Positions 24,340-35,644 of a stretch of 64,000 nt of DNA are shown piece by piece. This DNA is from Sordariomycetes sp. S80-01Y (lineage: Eukaryota > Ascomycota > Sordariomycetes): NCBI GenBank assembly GCA_037042185.1, contig JAXQJY010000028.1, positions 1,116,001 through 1,180,000 on the forward strand, given 5' to 3'. The first letter of the stretch is position 1, and every line of letters begins with the position of its first letter. The notes beneath the pieces were generated by a model. The model did not search any database, was not told where the DNA came from, and saw nothing but the letters and a program-made list of their open reading frames with translations. Position numbers and translations under genes: made by a program.

Positions 24340-26565
24340 CTACGCTACGGTTGGGTCCTCTGGCGGATCGCCCATGAGCTCCCTGAGTGTGACCGTAGCA
24401 TATGCGCTGCTGCCAAGCTGGAACTTGACAACCACAGCAATCTTATCCGGCAACATCTCTGACTTTCCGACTCCGTCCTCTTCCTTCTGCTCAGCTTGAT
24501 CGTCGGGACTCTCCTCGTTGGCCTTGCCGTCTGCCATCTCAACGTCCGCGCCCTCGGTCTTCTGCTTCTTAGCAGCCCTCACTCCCTTGGCTGCTTTGAT
24601 CACCTCCCGGACCTTGTCCAGATCAGTCGGCCACATCTGCTCCTTGTCGTCCGCATACGTCTTGACCTCCACGTTTGGCTCGCCGCCGATGAAGCCATTC
24701 ATCAGCTTTCTGTACCGCCCCGGCAAGCTGAACTCGCGCTTGATGCGCCTCATCTTGTGGGGATCCAGAGCGCCGTTCTCGGCGAGCGACATGAAGTCCA
24801 CGTAGAACTGTCCCAGGGAGTTCGCCGGGTAGGTGACCTCGTAGCCCGGGGTGGGAAGGACGACGTCGTGGATAGTATACTGGCCCGAGGAAGCCTCCTC
24901 GGCGGTGAGGGGCCGGGCGCTGACAGATTCCGAGGAGAGTTCGTCGTCAGGGTTGATGATATCGTTGTCCTCTCGGTCTGCTGCTGGTGCTGAGCCTGTC
25001 TGTTTCTCGACGAGCACGAGGTCGCCCTCCACAACCTTGTCGCCGTGGAGCTCCCATCTCTTGCTCACAACATGGTTCCACACGTGGGACTGGTACGCAT
25101 GCAAGTACATGGTCCTCAGCCCACGCGTGATGTGAATCAAGGCACCCAGGAAGTCTCTCCTGGTCCTCTGCCCTTCGCGGTTCAGCTGACGTAGCACGCA
25201 GCACTCGGCGTTGAATCGCCTGGGCATGATCTCCTCTGCGCGATCAGGATCTTTTCCGGTTCGGTAGAGCATGCAAGCCTGATGTCTCAAGGCGTCGTCC
25301 CTGGCGGAGAACTCCTCTGGCAGATCTCCCTCCTCGGCCTTGTTCGCGATCTCCTCATCGTAGAACAGGAGCGCGTTGACTGCGTCTTCATACTTTTCGC
25401 ACAGAATGAGGCGGCCGATCTCGTGGGTGCCGATTGAGTGCGTTCCGAAGCGCTGGTGGCCGAAATAGTTTATCCAGCCGTGCTCTCTGAGGTGTGAGAT
25501 GGCGGCCTGCAGGTTCGTCCTGAGCAGGTCGACCTGCTCCTCGATACTCTTAGTCTCAGCTTCCGGGTCGAGGATTTTGCAGTTCTTGATGGTGATGACA
25601 AATTCGTTCCCGCGGTGATCACCCAGGTTTATCGGCGTATCCTTGTACTCGTAATCACCCGTCACGACGCCCCTAAGCTTCGCGTTGGCGCTCGCCAAAG
25701 CCCTTTCCCTCGTGTATCTCACCGAGCATCTCTGAGCCGTGCTCGCCCTCCGATCCTTTGTGCCCGCGTAGCCGATGGTCTGCGGCTTGATCCTCAACGT
25801 CCTTGCGATCTGGTTCACGGCATCCATCGTATCGCGGTTGTCTTTAAACAGCGTGAAATGCAGATACTCCCCGGTGGGCTTGTCATCCTTCTTCTTCCTG
25901 TCCGAACGGTTGTCGCGCCCGCGCTTCCTGCCCCTGGTGGAAACAAGTTTAGCGACGATGGCGCCGGCGTCGTTGGTGGAGGTGTCGATCTTGGAAGAGA
26001 AGATTCGGCGGACTTCATGGTGAATCTTGCCGCGGGCTGAGCGATCGGTTGTTTGGGGAGCGACGGCAGTGCGCTTGTAGAGCTCTGGGGTTGGTGAAGC
26101 GGATGATTGGTAAATGCTGACGACTTCTTGGGCGAATTGCTCGCCAGCTAGGGAAGTCAGGGCGGCCACATCTTCAGGCGACACTTCAAAGTCAATCTTG
26201 GGGGCTAAATCCCTGTTGGTCTCTTCCTGAACAGCTTCGGGTTTGACTTGAGGCTCGGATTCGACTTCGCCGTTTTGAGGAGCCTCCGAATCCGCGGTGG
26301 AAGTTGACTCCTCAGGCTTCTCTCCGGTCAGAGACCCGCCCATACCGATTGTCTCAAGATGAACGACTTTGCCATCGATGGAAATCTCGTTGACCTGAAA
26401 GTCGGTGAATCTGGGTCGCGCGTCAGTACTCGTTCTACAAGGAGACTGTGAGTTTGGTGAGGCTCACCTGGCGCGCAGCTCCCCGGTCCATGGCGTCTTG
26501 AGGGGGGTCGACCGCTGCGTGATTCCAATGCTCCTCATGCGAGAAGCGCTGTCGCGTTCGTTCAT
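24340..26565 (-). CDS. PUS7: TruD-family tRNA/RNA pseudouridine synthase Pus7
   Basis: Converts uridine to pseudouridine in tRNA (position 13 in known orthologues), U2 snRNA and mRNAs. Two exons: 26565-26468 and 26410-24340, with a 57-nt intron, 722 aa. The join gives GELRAR|FTDFQVNEI, the conserved start of the Pus7/TruD core, and the ATG at 26565 begins MNERDSASRMRSIG. Catalytic motif: YAGTKDRRA, with the active-site Asp. Other family segments are NYFGHQRFGT, YLHAYQSHVWN and the C-terminal GRYRKLMNGF. An acidic, Glu/Pro-rich insert of roughly 70 residues follows the first motif, and a Lys/Glu-rich insert lies near the C-terminus. Both are common in fungal Pus7. Its 3' end converges on MKK1, 247 nt apart. 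Confidence 0.95.
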
Positions 26566-26996
26566 ATCGACGCAATTTTCGTTCGGGGCCAAGGATTGAC
26601 CTCGTCAGACAAGTTGGTGAAGGATGAAGTTGAGGGTGAAATTTCAGAGGGGCGAAAAGTTGAGGTGAGTTTACACGCGATCCACCACGACACATACTCT
26701 ACGGATCATGAGATCAGCAATAATATATTATTGGGGGGCTGCGCCTGGAATTGATCTATCTGAAGACAATTTCATGTTTTCTTCTTCGGGTTATTCAAGA
26801 AGGCGGTTGCTGTCTTGTTGGCAGGGCAGACGACAGTGAGGTGGCAGTATGTTTATATCTTCCTCGAAGCGGAAGGCGGTGATGGGCTCACTTGGGGTAG
26901 ATGGCTGATAATGTTTGCTACTTGCGTCTGCTTCTTACGGCACCTCAAGGTCAGAACAATTTGAATTGATGAGATAAATCAGGAGCGGTTTTTCCT

Positions 26997-27426
26997 CTAC
27001 AACTTTGACGTGATGCCCGGGCCCTTGGTCGTCAAGATGAGCTGCGTCTCCGTCAAGTCCTCCTTGGTAATGGCATCTATCAGAGACACGACAGGCGCAG
27101 TCGCCATGTGCTTGTCCATACCCTCTTTGTCCTTGTACCTGATTTGATCAGCCTTGAATTTCGAGGTCTTTGGCTAGAAACTTACCCCTCTAGGACGACA
27201 AATTGCTCCTTGCCGCCGTTCTGCTCCTTGATTGCCTTGTGCAATTCGTAGCGATGGACGTATGCGCGCTCATTGGCTTCAACGTAATCCACACACTTTT
27301 GGAAGAGCTCCAGGAACTGATGCCAGTGTCAATAAATAAGTTGGTCTTGGATGGGACGAGACTTACTCTAGCTGACTTCGCGGGAGTCTTGGGGGTGATG
27401 ACGGCGGTCAACTCAATGGGCGCCAT
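26997..27426 (-). CDS. Small ABM-fold (dimeric alpha-beta barrel) monooxygenase-like protein
   Basis: Three exons: 27426-27367, 27316-27186 and 27138-26997 (introns 50 and 47 nt), 110 aa. The splice joins give SAR|FLELFQKC and LEG|YKDKEGMDKHM. The pattern resembles the antibiotic-biosynthesis-monooxygenase family: a helix with FLELFQKCVDYVEANE, a Tyr-rich strand (AYVHRYEL), then FVVLEGYKDKEGMDKHMATAP, matching the family's E-x-Y-x-(D/S)-x-x-x-x-x-x-H segment. Members are small cofactor-free oxygenases or mere scavengers acting on quinones or aromatics. The activity here is not predictable. No signal peptide. It is divergent from the SRA-domain gene. Confidence 0.75.
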
Positions 27427-28214
27427 GGTGTTTACTGCGTTTCGGGTGTGATCTTCTACAATAGGGAACGATTCTGCAGAATAGATCAGGCACTATGTAT
27501 ATCTGATACTTGAGTCGCCAAGTGCGGAGGAAACCAGCTGTACTTATTCATGGCGGCCCATTTGTGCATGGATCCTCCAGTTTCTCCTCTGGAGTTCCGG
27601 AAAACGACAACCTCGGCCAAGATCCACCATTTCCTAACCCCATCTTTCAGCCTTTGGCACCTGACGAAGCCGATATGAGATTCCAGTGAGATATAATTCT
27701 CATCGTCTTAATCGAATATCGATGTGGCGGCAAGTTATGATTGCATTCCCGTTTCAGGTTTCACTGACAAGCGGGTCTAATTGGGTGTACCAATGCTAGG
27801 AGGTCCCGGGCAACTATCACATCTGCCACGGTTTGCGGTACGCTTGACAAGTCATAATCGGCACGAGGAGGCTATTGAAAGTAAAGTGCGGCGGTCAGCA
27901 GTCAGTTAAGGGATGGAACTGAGGTCGCAGCGTTTGAGGCAGGTGTGTTTCTTTGTAGCTGGCAGCTACGATGTCATCCTTGGGAGAAGAAAGGACGGCA
28001 TGCAGGTTTCCATGAACAAACGACCACCCGCCTCAGACCGCAAAACACTGATTATCACTACACTATTTCAATTTACCTTCCATATGGAAAACAGTTATCC
28101 CTATTGTCTCTGCATTACCCTCGTCTGCTCTTCAATCAAAGCCCCCTAAATGTTCTTTGGACCCTCCGCAATCTATCCTATGCGCCATCGCACCCATTTC
28201 GAGGCGTTGCACCT
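27427..28214. other. Divergent spacer between the ABM-like gene and the SRA-domain gene
   Basis: 788 nt between two outward-facing starts. A frame runs open into the SRA gene from 27945 but has no convincing upstream ATG. No other feature recognised. Confidence 0.4.
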
Positions 28215-29829
28215 ATGGCGTTGGCAGTTCGAACACGGGTCCTCAAGGACATGGAATCTGATCCAGAGCAGCCTTCACCCTCTCTCAATCGCTACATGGC
28301 ACGCCAATCGCGCCTGTGGATGCCTGGCAGCACAGAAGCTATGAACACCCAACATGCGGACAGGAGACTCTCAACCGCCCGACGTGCCTCAAAGTCGACA
28401 CGAACATCTACTCTCGTACCAGAACTTGAAAAGACGGCTGTCAAAATTCGACCAGCACTAGGTCAGATATCCACTCTCCGTGAGCTGCAATGACTAAAAC
28501 AGCTTCAGGTAGACGTCGAACCATTCATCAAAGCGTCAACAAACTCCCGGCAACGATCTTCCCAGCGCCTCCGGACGACGAAGCTCTTCTAGATTTGTGC
28601 GATAAGTGCCGCAAAAGCCTGCAGGAGGACAACGCCCTCGGCCCTCGACGCAATGAGTTGGTCAAGATCCTTAGAACGGCCGTCAAGAGCGAGTGCGCCG
28701 GTGCTCCAACACTGAGCTTCAACACCATCAACGTGTGCCGTCTGGACAAGCTGTTGGCTGATATCCTCGGTGTGGAGAATCACACGAACCAGCTACCGGT
28801 GCAGTTTCGCACGGACATCCAAGTTGCAGAAAGCTTACAGAGGCAGTGGCGGGCGCGATTTCGGGAGAGTTACTTTTCGCTGGATCATCAGAGATACGTC
28901 AGGCTGACAGGCCCAGGAGGTAGGCTTGAAAATATAGTTTTCAAGAGTGTGAAGGGCGACGACACAAGCTCACCAAAAAGTCCACAACAAGACCGCTGGG
29001 AGGCCAGGAGGAGCAGTGAGAAACTGTCGGAGTGCGAAGGCAACGATGAGTTTGCAGAGGGATAGTGAGCTTTCCGTTGAACCGCAAATATCTCCAAGTT
29101 GGTTTCTGACGTTTTTAGCTGGTGGCTGAATATTGCATGTGCTCATCGAGATGGCATTCTGTGCAGCTCGAAGGATGTCCCGTCCAAGGGCGATTACGAC
29201 ATACCTGCTCTGCCGCTTCTTTCCGGATGGGAACTTGTGCAATGGCCCAGAGGAGAGGTACAATATGTCAAGGAGAGCACATCCATGGTCGACATGTGTA
29301 TACCTTTGATGACGCTTGTTGGGAGCAAGATTCGTATACTCCGAGGTCACCTGCTGCAAAGCCCCTTTACACCTCAGGCTGGCGTACGGTATGACGGAAA
29401 GTTAGTAATCAGGGGGTATATTCCTTGCAGCTTGCTGATCATAGCAGATACATCATTCGCCAATATGGCCAAAAGCGCAACGAGCAGAGCGGCGTTTACC
29501 GCCTCTCCCTGGCGCTCGAGCGCGTTGAGGGCCAAACCCCGATGCACGACCTCACCGCTATTCCGAAGCCTTCTCAGGTCGATGACTGGAAGTTGTACGA
29601 GAAGCATGAAGGCGAGATGATCCGCTCGCGCTTTGGCGAGGGGAAGTTCCTTGAGTGGAAGATGTACAAGGCCCAGGAGACAATGGACAGAGAGCAAGCT
29701 GAGAGGATGGCGGATTTCGAGGGTACCAACATGATAGGGCAGTGGATCGTGCAGAGAAAAGAGATGGGTAAGGACATCGGGGAGATGGATAAGGTCAGGA
29801 GGCTGAGTGACCTTAAGTGGGATCGCTGA
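28215..29829 (+). CDS. SRA/YDG-domain protein (putative DNA-binding), fungal type
   Basis: Four exons: 28215-28461, 28509-29064, 29119-29400 and 29448-29829 (introns 47, 54 and 47 nt), 488 aa. Joins give ALG|RRRTIH, AEG|YWWLNIACAHRDGI and RYDG|KYIIRQYG. From about residue 265 to 400 the sequence fits the SAD/SRA fold: GxHR-like AHRDGI, then GSKIRILRGHLLQSPFTP, AGVRYDGKYII (the YDG signature) and VYRLSLALERVEGQTPM. SRA domains recognise methylated cytosine in UHRF1 and plant KRYPTONITE-type proteins. Here no SET or RING domain accompanies it. The N-terminal 260 residues are basic then helical, and unknown to me. The C-terminus is charged and coiled-coil-like. The start is uncertain: 28490 is an alternative that skips exon 1, and the first donor (gtcaga) is weak. 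Confidence 0.8.
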
Positions 29830-30223
29830 AAAGGGGTAGAAGGGGCGTCACCTGAGGGAGCGGTAGTGAGGACGGCTGGGGATGCGTGAATCAAAGAGTG
29901 TTCAAGGTGTCAAAACTCTTGGAATATTCTCATGCTTCTCGTACTATCAACACCAATGATTATGGATTAAATAAGAGACACTCTTTTCGAGAGCAGTCGC
30001 CTCGAGTGGGTGCGCGTAGGCACAATAAGCGGTGCTCAAGGCGCTCCTCGTCACGTAGTCAAAACTCCGCTTATAATTCTGTCGCCTCCCACTCAGGGTT
30101 TCGCGGGGCCAAGGTGGGGCATCCTCACCACATGCTTCAACTCAGCCAAGACTCTCGACGTCACATCCTCATAATTCCCATCCTTCATATCGGAGATAGC
30201 GTCGCAGCCTTGAGGTCGACGAA

Positions 30224-30750
30224 ATGGGCAAGAACGACAAGAAAGGCAAGGGAGGTGGCGGCGGAGGCGACAAGGACGCAGGCGGCGGCAAGGCAAAGGG
30301 CGCCCAAGCCATCAACGTCCGTCACATCTTAGTGAGTTCACATCTCGGCGAGGCCTTGACTGTGAAGATCTAATTGGGTCGTAGTGTGAGAAGCACTCGA
30401 AAAAGGAGGAGGCTTTGGCGAAATTGAACGAGGGTGTCAAGTTTGATGAGGTTGCCCGCAACTACTCGGAAGACAAGGCTAGGCAAGGTGAGCGGCTTGA
30501 GGCTACCAACGCGGAATCCTGCGACTAACAGTTCCATTCAAGGGGGTTCTCTGGGATGGAAGTCGAAAGGAGATCTGGATCCTAAGTTCGAAGAGGTTGC
30601 CTTTGTCTTGGAGCCAAGTACAACGGCGAAACCCAAGTTCGTGGAGGTGAAGACGGGTTTTGGATACCACATCATCATGGTATGGACTCGCTGGCTCTGG
30701 TGCTTGTGCGACCTACTGACCCAGTTTTACAGGTCGAAGGCAAGAAATAG
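30224..30750 (+). CDS. Parvulin-type peptidyl-prolyl isomerase (Par14/Pin4-like)
   Basis: Four exons: 30224-30331, 30385-30487, 30543-30679 and 30733-30750 (introns 53, 55 and 53 nt), 121 aa. The last exon encodes only VEGKK and the stop. A Gly/Lys-rich, nucleic-acid-binding-like N-terminus precedes one rotamase domain: INVRHIL, the His of [25 protein letters not shown] and GFGYHIIMV. There is no WW domain, so it belongs with Par14/Pin4 (131 aa in human) rather than Ess1/Pin1. Par14 proteins act in ribosome biogenesis and chromatin; the role here is by family only. It sits tail to tail with the eS12 gene (187 nt between stops). Confidence 0.93.
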
Positions 30751-30937
30751 AGCAATGGACATGTTCTCACGTGCGAAATAACTCTTCAGTGAAGTTGACA
30801 ATTTTTTCCATTGCCGGCCATGTGAATGGACACGGTAGCTGTAGGCTCATGATCTCATCAAGCAGCTCGGTTCAGCGACCTGCAAACCAAGCCTGCGCCT
30901 CTAATGTCCCATATCAACGCCATCCCAGCAGATCCGC

Positions 30938-31551
30938 TTATTGCTCGGTCTGGAAGTAGTTGAGCAGGATAGAGCGCTCCTGAGAGTCCTCGCCCCAGTT
31001 CTTGACAACGACGCAGGAGCAGCTGACAACCTTGCGGGCGTTGCCCTCACGGTCGAGAACGCCTGTTCACGCGCATTAGCAACAGTCTTCCACTTAAACT
31101 TTTCGTTCCGTAACGTACAGAGACCAGCCCACTCGCCAAGCTGCTTGCCATCGGGAACCTTGATCAGAGGGATCTTGTGCTCTTGGCACAGGGCGATGAC
31201 GAGCTTCTTGTAGGCCTCCTCCTCGCAGTTCTCGTTGAGCACACACATGTGCGCGGCACGGCTGTCGAGAGCCTTGGAAGCCTCGCGGAGACCGCGGGCA
31301 AGACCGTCGTGGATGAGAGCCAACTTCAGGACACCCTTGAGGGCGTCGAGAACGGACATCTGGCCCTTGGGGGCGTCGCCGGAAACCTCGACCTCATCCT
31401 GGACCTCGGGGGTGTTGTCTTCTACGTCCGACTGTATCCCAGCATGTTAGCCTTCCATTCGCACGCACATTCATCGCAATCGCGGTCGGTGACGAGGGGA
31501 AGGCGTCGAATTCGCGAGTCGGGGCTGCGGCAGCGGCGGCAGACATACCAT
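30938..31551 (-). CDS. RPS12: 40S ribosomal protein eS12
   Basis: Three exons on the minus strand: 31551-31549, 31431-31119 and 31062-30938, with introns of 117 and 56 nt, 146 aa. The first coding exon is only the ATG, directly followed by gtatgt. The next exon begins [15 protein letters not shown]. The core [27 protein letters not shown] and the end [11 protein letters not shown] are hallmark eS12 sequences. The second join restores [14 protein letters not shown]. Introns placed at the start codon are common in ribosomal protein genes of fungi. It shares its upstream region with uS8, another 40S protein, which suggests joint control. Confidence 0.96.
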
Positions 31552-32166
31552 TTTGAAATGTTTTACTTGCCGGATCGATCCTCGAAGCTCGGGTTTGTTC
31601 GAAAGGAAAGTGAAGGGGGGGAGTGGTGGTGTGTTGTTGCGTGGGATTGGGAATCGAAGTAATGTTCTCGTCGCTCCATGCGCCGTCTTGGTAGCCGAAA
31701 ATGCAAGGCCTGCGAGTGCGTCCCACACTTTAGGGCAATTTTACGTGCACGGGCCACAAGGGCACACGGATTTTGTTTCGGGACCCACATTCACTCGCGC
31801 ATCCAATCCACCGATACTTTTCTGACTTTTGCGACTTAACGACTTCCTCACGACTCCTCCAACTCCAGACGGATCATTCCAAGAGGTATGTATGGATTCT
31901 TGAAGCTGACGGCGAGTCGGATGTAGGAAGGAATATGCCTTTCATCGTGGCTGGGGAGAGCAATCTCGGCGGCGTGGTCTCTAGTGAGCTTGCACGGCCT
32001 CGAGATACGCTTCTCCCCTTCATTTTTGGGCGGCAGAACCCTCCTCGACCGATTCGCTGAGGGCACTCTCCTCGCTCCGGGCCTCATGAGGCTAACATTC
32101 TCTCTCTCCTGGCAGATACCTCATTTCCAATCACCGACTTGAGAATCTCCCCGACAAACCGCCACC
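31552..32166. promoter_or_regulatory. Shared divergent promoter of eS12 and uS8, with a likely 5'UTR intron
   Basis: 615 nt between the two ATGs. On the plus strand a probable leader intron runs from gtatgt at 31886 to cag ending at 32115, with branch sequence gctaac and a CT-rich tract just before the acceptor. A TTAGGG motif at 31730-31735 (reverse complement GCCCTAAA-like) resembles the Tbf1-type element found in many fungal ribosomal protein promoters. Leader and start-site positions are inferred. Confidence 0.55.
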
Positions 32167-32775
32167 ATGGTCCGCACCTCCGTCCTCCACGATGCCCTCA
32201 ACAGCATCAACAACGCCGAGAAGGCCGGCAAGCGCCAGGTCCTGATCCGACCTAGCTCCAAGGTCATCGTCAAGTTCCTCACTGTCATGCAGCGTCACGG
32301 TACGTTTCTGTCCCTCCATCAAACAGTCGAGCGTCATGGGGTCAAAGAAGTTCGGCATGATAACTAGGGCGACGGTCGATACTGCTACCACGACTTCAGC
32401 CCCTATAAATTGCCGATAGATTGACCCGCGGAGATCTTACAAGTTGCTCTGATTTCCAACCCCATGACGTTCAACCTTTAGTCTCTCGCAACATATCGCT
32501 GATTCCCTTCTCCAGGCTACATTGGCGAGTTCGAGGAGGTCGACGACCACCGTTCTGGCAAGATCGTTGTCCAGCTCAACGGCCGTCTCAACAAGACTGG
32601 TGTCATCTCCCCCCGCTACAACGTCCGTCTCTCCGACCTCGAGAACTGGGTCACCAAGCTGCTGCCCGCTCGTCAGTTCGGCTACGTTATCCTGACCACC
32701 TCTGCCGGTATCATGGACCACGAGGAGGCCCGCCGCAAGCACGTCGCTGGAAAGATTATTGGTTTCTTCTACTAG
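32167..32775 (+). CDS. RPS22: 40S ribosomal protein uS8 (S22/S15a)
   Basis: Two exons: 32167-32299 and 32516-32775, 130 aa, exactly the family length. The start has an ideal context (gccaccATGG). The sequence [25 protein letters not shown], then [22 protein letters not shown], and the end GKIIGFFY are diagnostic. uS8 binds 18S rRNA in the small-subunit body. The intron is 216 nt, four times the local norm, and contains a 14-bp stem (see the repeat entry). In yeast, RPS22B introns carry regulatory RNA structure and a snoRNA, so content in this intron is plausible but not shown. Confidence 0.97.
32329..32472 (+). repeat. Inverted repeat inside the uS8 intron (14-bp RNA stem)
   Basis: Bases 32329-32342 pair with 32459-32472 along 14 consecutive positions, with a single G-U pair. 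The loop is 116 nt. The stem lies wholly within the intron and would bring the donor close to the branch region. Confidence 0.75.
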
Positions 32776-33403
32776 ACGCGCGGACCGGATGGGAAAATGA
32801 AAAAGTTACGAACGGGGCACACGTGCAAGGCGTTCAGGATCACCGTGGGTCTACGGATGATACCATGGCATCGTGATCTTGGCAGATATCTTTCGGAATG
32901 AAAGCTTGTTCATGCCCTACCTCTTGACCCCTAATGGCCCGGCTCTCGGCGTGAAGTTTAACATGTATCTGCCCATCGTACCTAGCTCGTAGAATCATTT
33001 GACGGTGGACAGCAGAAAATAAGCAAAAGTGCTAGAGCGTGTTTCCGTCACCAAGCAAGTAAAATTGAGAAAAAAAATCGTGGCTGCGATCATTTATCGT
33101 ATTGCTGTGCAACCTCAATGATCTGCAGTCGTAGCGGAACCCATATGCGCGTCGACGCGCCAAAGCTTCAAACTCAGCCGAATTCGATCGGCAACCTCGA
33201 AAGCTACCACTATCTCTGCTCTGCAACCCTATCGCTATCTTCAATACTGTCCTCAACTTCACAATTCTGGCATCCTCCTCGGCGGTTCAGATGCTCTCTG
33301 ATGGCGCTGCTATTGCCCTGTAGTTGACGACTCCCAACACTTCGGCATCCGACCTCCAACCCCCCTAAACCTTCCTCGAACGCAGCCCGCGCCCGCTGCC
33401 ACG
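32776..33403. other. Spacer between uS8 and the GT90 gene
   Basis: 628 nt holding the uS8 3'UTR and the GT90 promoter and leader. No gene recognised. Confidence 0.5.
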
Positions 33404-35313
33404 ATGCGCCGCCGGCTGACGCTGCCGACTGCCACGGTTCTCTTCTTCCTCTTCTTTATCTACACAGTGCGCCGTCTCAATCCCGGAGAGCCTCGAGTCG
33501 AACCCATTCCCGAACCACCGCCGGAGCCCGAGGGTCCACCACCAACGATATGGGAGAACCCTCCCACACTCCACGCGGTGAAGTCAAACAAGCCCAAGGC
33601 GCAAAAGCGCAAAGATACGCACCCCATTCAAGACCTTATTGGCGAAGCACGCCGGGAGTTCGAAGATGTTAAGGGCAGACAAAGCAAGACCCTGCAGCAA
33701 GCAGTGAAGGAGTACAGGCGACGGTACAAGATGCCCCCACCGCCAAACTTCGATAAGTGGTTTGAGTTTGCGAAGGAGAACGACGTGCAGCTTCTGGATG
33801 AGTTCGATACCGTTTACGACTTGATCCTTCCGTTCTGGGGACTCAAGCCGAAGACGATTAGGGAGAGGGCGAAGGAGGCGCTCGGCTTTGAGAACTTCCT
33901 GATGGGCTTGGCGATCCGCGACCACAAAGTTACGTATGTCCGGGATGCGCAGGAGTGGCAGCAGAATGCGACGAAGGGGATGATGGAGAAGTTCATTCAA
34001 TATCTGCCGGACATGGACTTGGCGTTTAACATCCATGATGAGCCGCGGGTTGTGGTTCCGCACGACGACATGGAGAGGCTGGTGGCTAAGGCGAAGGATA
34101 CAAATATGCCAAAGGCCCTGGCCAACAAGTCCCCTCTGAATGAGTTCAGCCCGACTGCAGCCGAGCTGACTGATGGTTTCAGCTTTGATGAGACAAAGCT
34201 GACCCGGTTCAACGTCTTTGCTCACCAGCCGACTTGGACTCACTCGAGGATGTCATGCTCCCCGAACAGTCCCTCGCGAATTCTTGAAGAGGACGAACGT
34301 CTCGACTACCGAAGTGAGTATGCCTACAGCGACCTCGGTCTCGTCTACAACGCAACTGCAATGTCAGACATATGTCTCTCCCCCTCCTACGCCACAGCTC
34401 ACGGGTTCTTCAACGTGCCCAATTCCTACAATATTGTTCACGATCTCTTCCCTATATTTTCTCAGTCAAAGATCTCCTCTTACGGTGATCTCGTCTACCC
34501 GTCGCCTTGGTACTGGTATGGCAAAGTCACCTACGACGAGAGCAACGATATGCCGTGGAAGGACAAGCACGACCAACTGTACTGGCGTGGCTCAACGACT
34601 GGGGGCTTTAGTCGCAACGGCGGCTGGAGACGCCAGCACCGCCAGCGCTTCGTGCAGAAGATTAACGGTCCTGACGACACCAAGGTGATGGTCAACAGAG
34701 GCACTGACGAAGAACCCGAGTGGGAGACCTCTCGCGTTCCCAGCGGTGAACATCGTGATCTCATCGACGTTAAATTCTCCCACATCGGCCAATGCGACCC
34801 AGGGGACTGCGACGCCGAGATCAATTTCTTCAACCCCGTCGTGAACGAGGATCAATGGGCAGCCTGGGCGTACAAGTACCTCCTCGACATGGATGGCAAT
34901 GCCTTCTCCGGCCGCTTCTACGCTTTCCTGCAGAGCAAGAGCCTGGTCTTCAAGATGGCCATTTTCAGAGAGTGGCACTATGAATGGCTGAAGCCTTGGC
35001 TTCACTACGTCCCTTTGAGTCTCCAGGGAGATGACTGGCTCGAGGCGGTAAGGTGGTTCGCTGAAGACGAGGAGGGGAAGAAGGACGGCGAAAAAATCGC
35101 CAAGGCGAGCAGTGAGTGGGCAGGAAAAGTGGTGAGGAACGAGGATATCGAGGCTTGGTTCTTCAGATTGCTGTTGGAGTAAGTCGTCCCATTGTCTTGA
35201 ACTCATAGAGCCCAGTCGCTAACAAGTACCACAGGTACGCAAGAGTGATCGATGACAATCGCGAAACAATTGGCTTCGACCCAGCCAGTGCGGACAAGAA
35301 GCTGAAGGAATAG
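33404..35313 (+). CDS. GT90/CAP10-family glycosyltransferase, type II membrane protein
   Basis: Two exons: 33404-35178 and 35235-35313 (56-nt intron), 617 aa. Residues about 5-23 are a single hydrophobic signal anchor (PTATVLFFLFFIYTV) after an MRRR start, then a Pro/Glu-rich stem, so the catalytic domain should face the Golgi lumen. CAP10/GT90 features: DLAFNIHDEPRVVVP, DQLYWRGSTTGG, NFFNPVVNEDQ, and the end block SKSLVFKMAIFREW...PWLHYVPLSL. CAP10 relatives transfer xylose or similar sugars; Cryptococcus Cap10 is needed for capsule. Donor and acceptor here are unknown. The second exon supplies YARVIDDNRETIGFD, which completes the C-terminus. Confidence 0.93.
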
Positions 35314-35644
35314 ATAGACACACGATGTTGTCAGAGGCTGATGTACGATAAACATATGAGGACCACATGGTGGAACAGAGGCACGGCGTTACGGAGCGTC
35401 TTTACGCATTAGTCTATTCAATGACTCCTGATTTCTACCCTTACCGCATCGCAGAACTCCTGACACTGTTTAACCACCAGAACCCTTAACGTGGCAAAGC
35501 AAAGCGTGTATGTAACGCGACCTCGGGAGTCAATCCTCGAGGGTGGTAGTCATTCGCCGTTGACAGCGCTAGAGATTGGCTGTCGACCAGGAGCTCCGTA
35601 GCCCTTAAAAAGAGGTCTTGTGGAGAGTCCGGCCGGTTACCATT
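35314..35644. other. Convergent 3' spacer of GT90 and PAF1
   Basis: 331 nt between two facing stop codons. It should hold both 3'UTRs. Nothing else seen. Confidence 0.5.
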
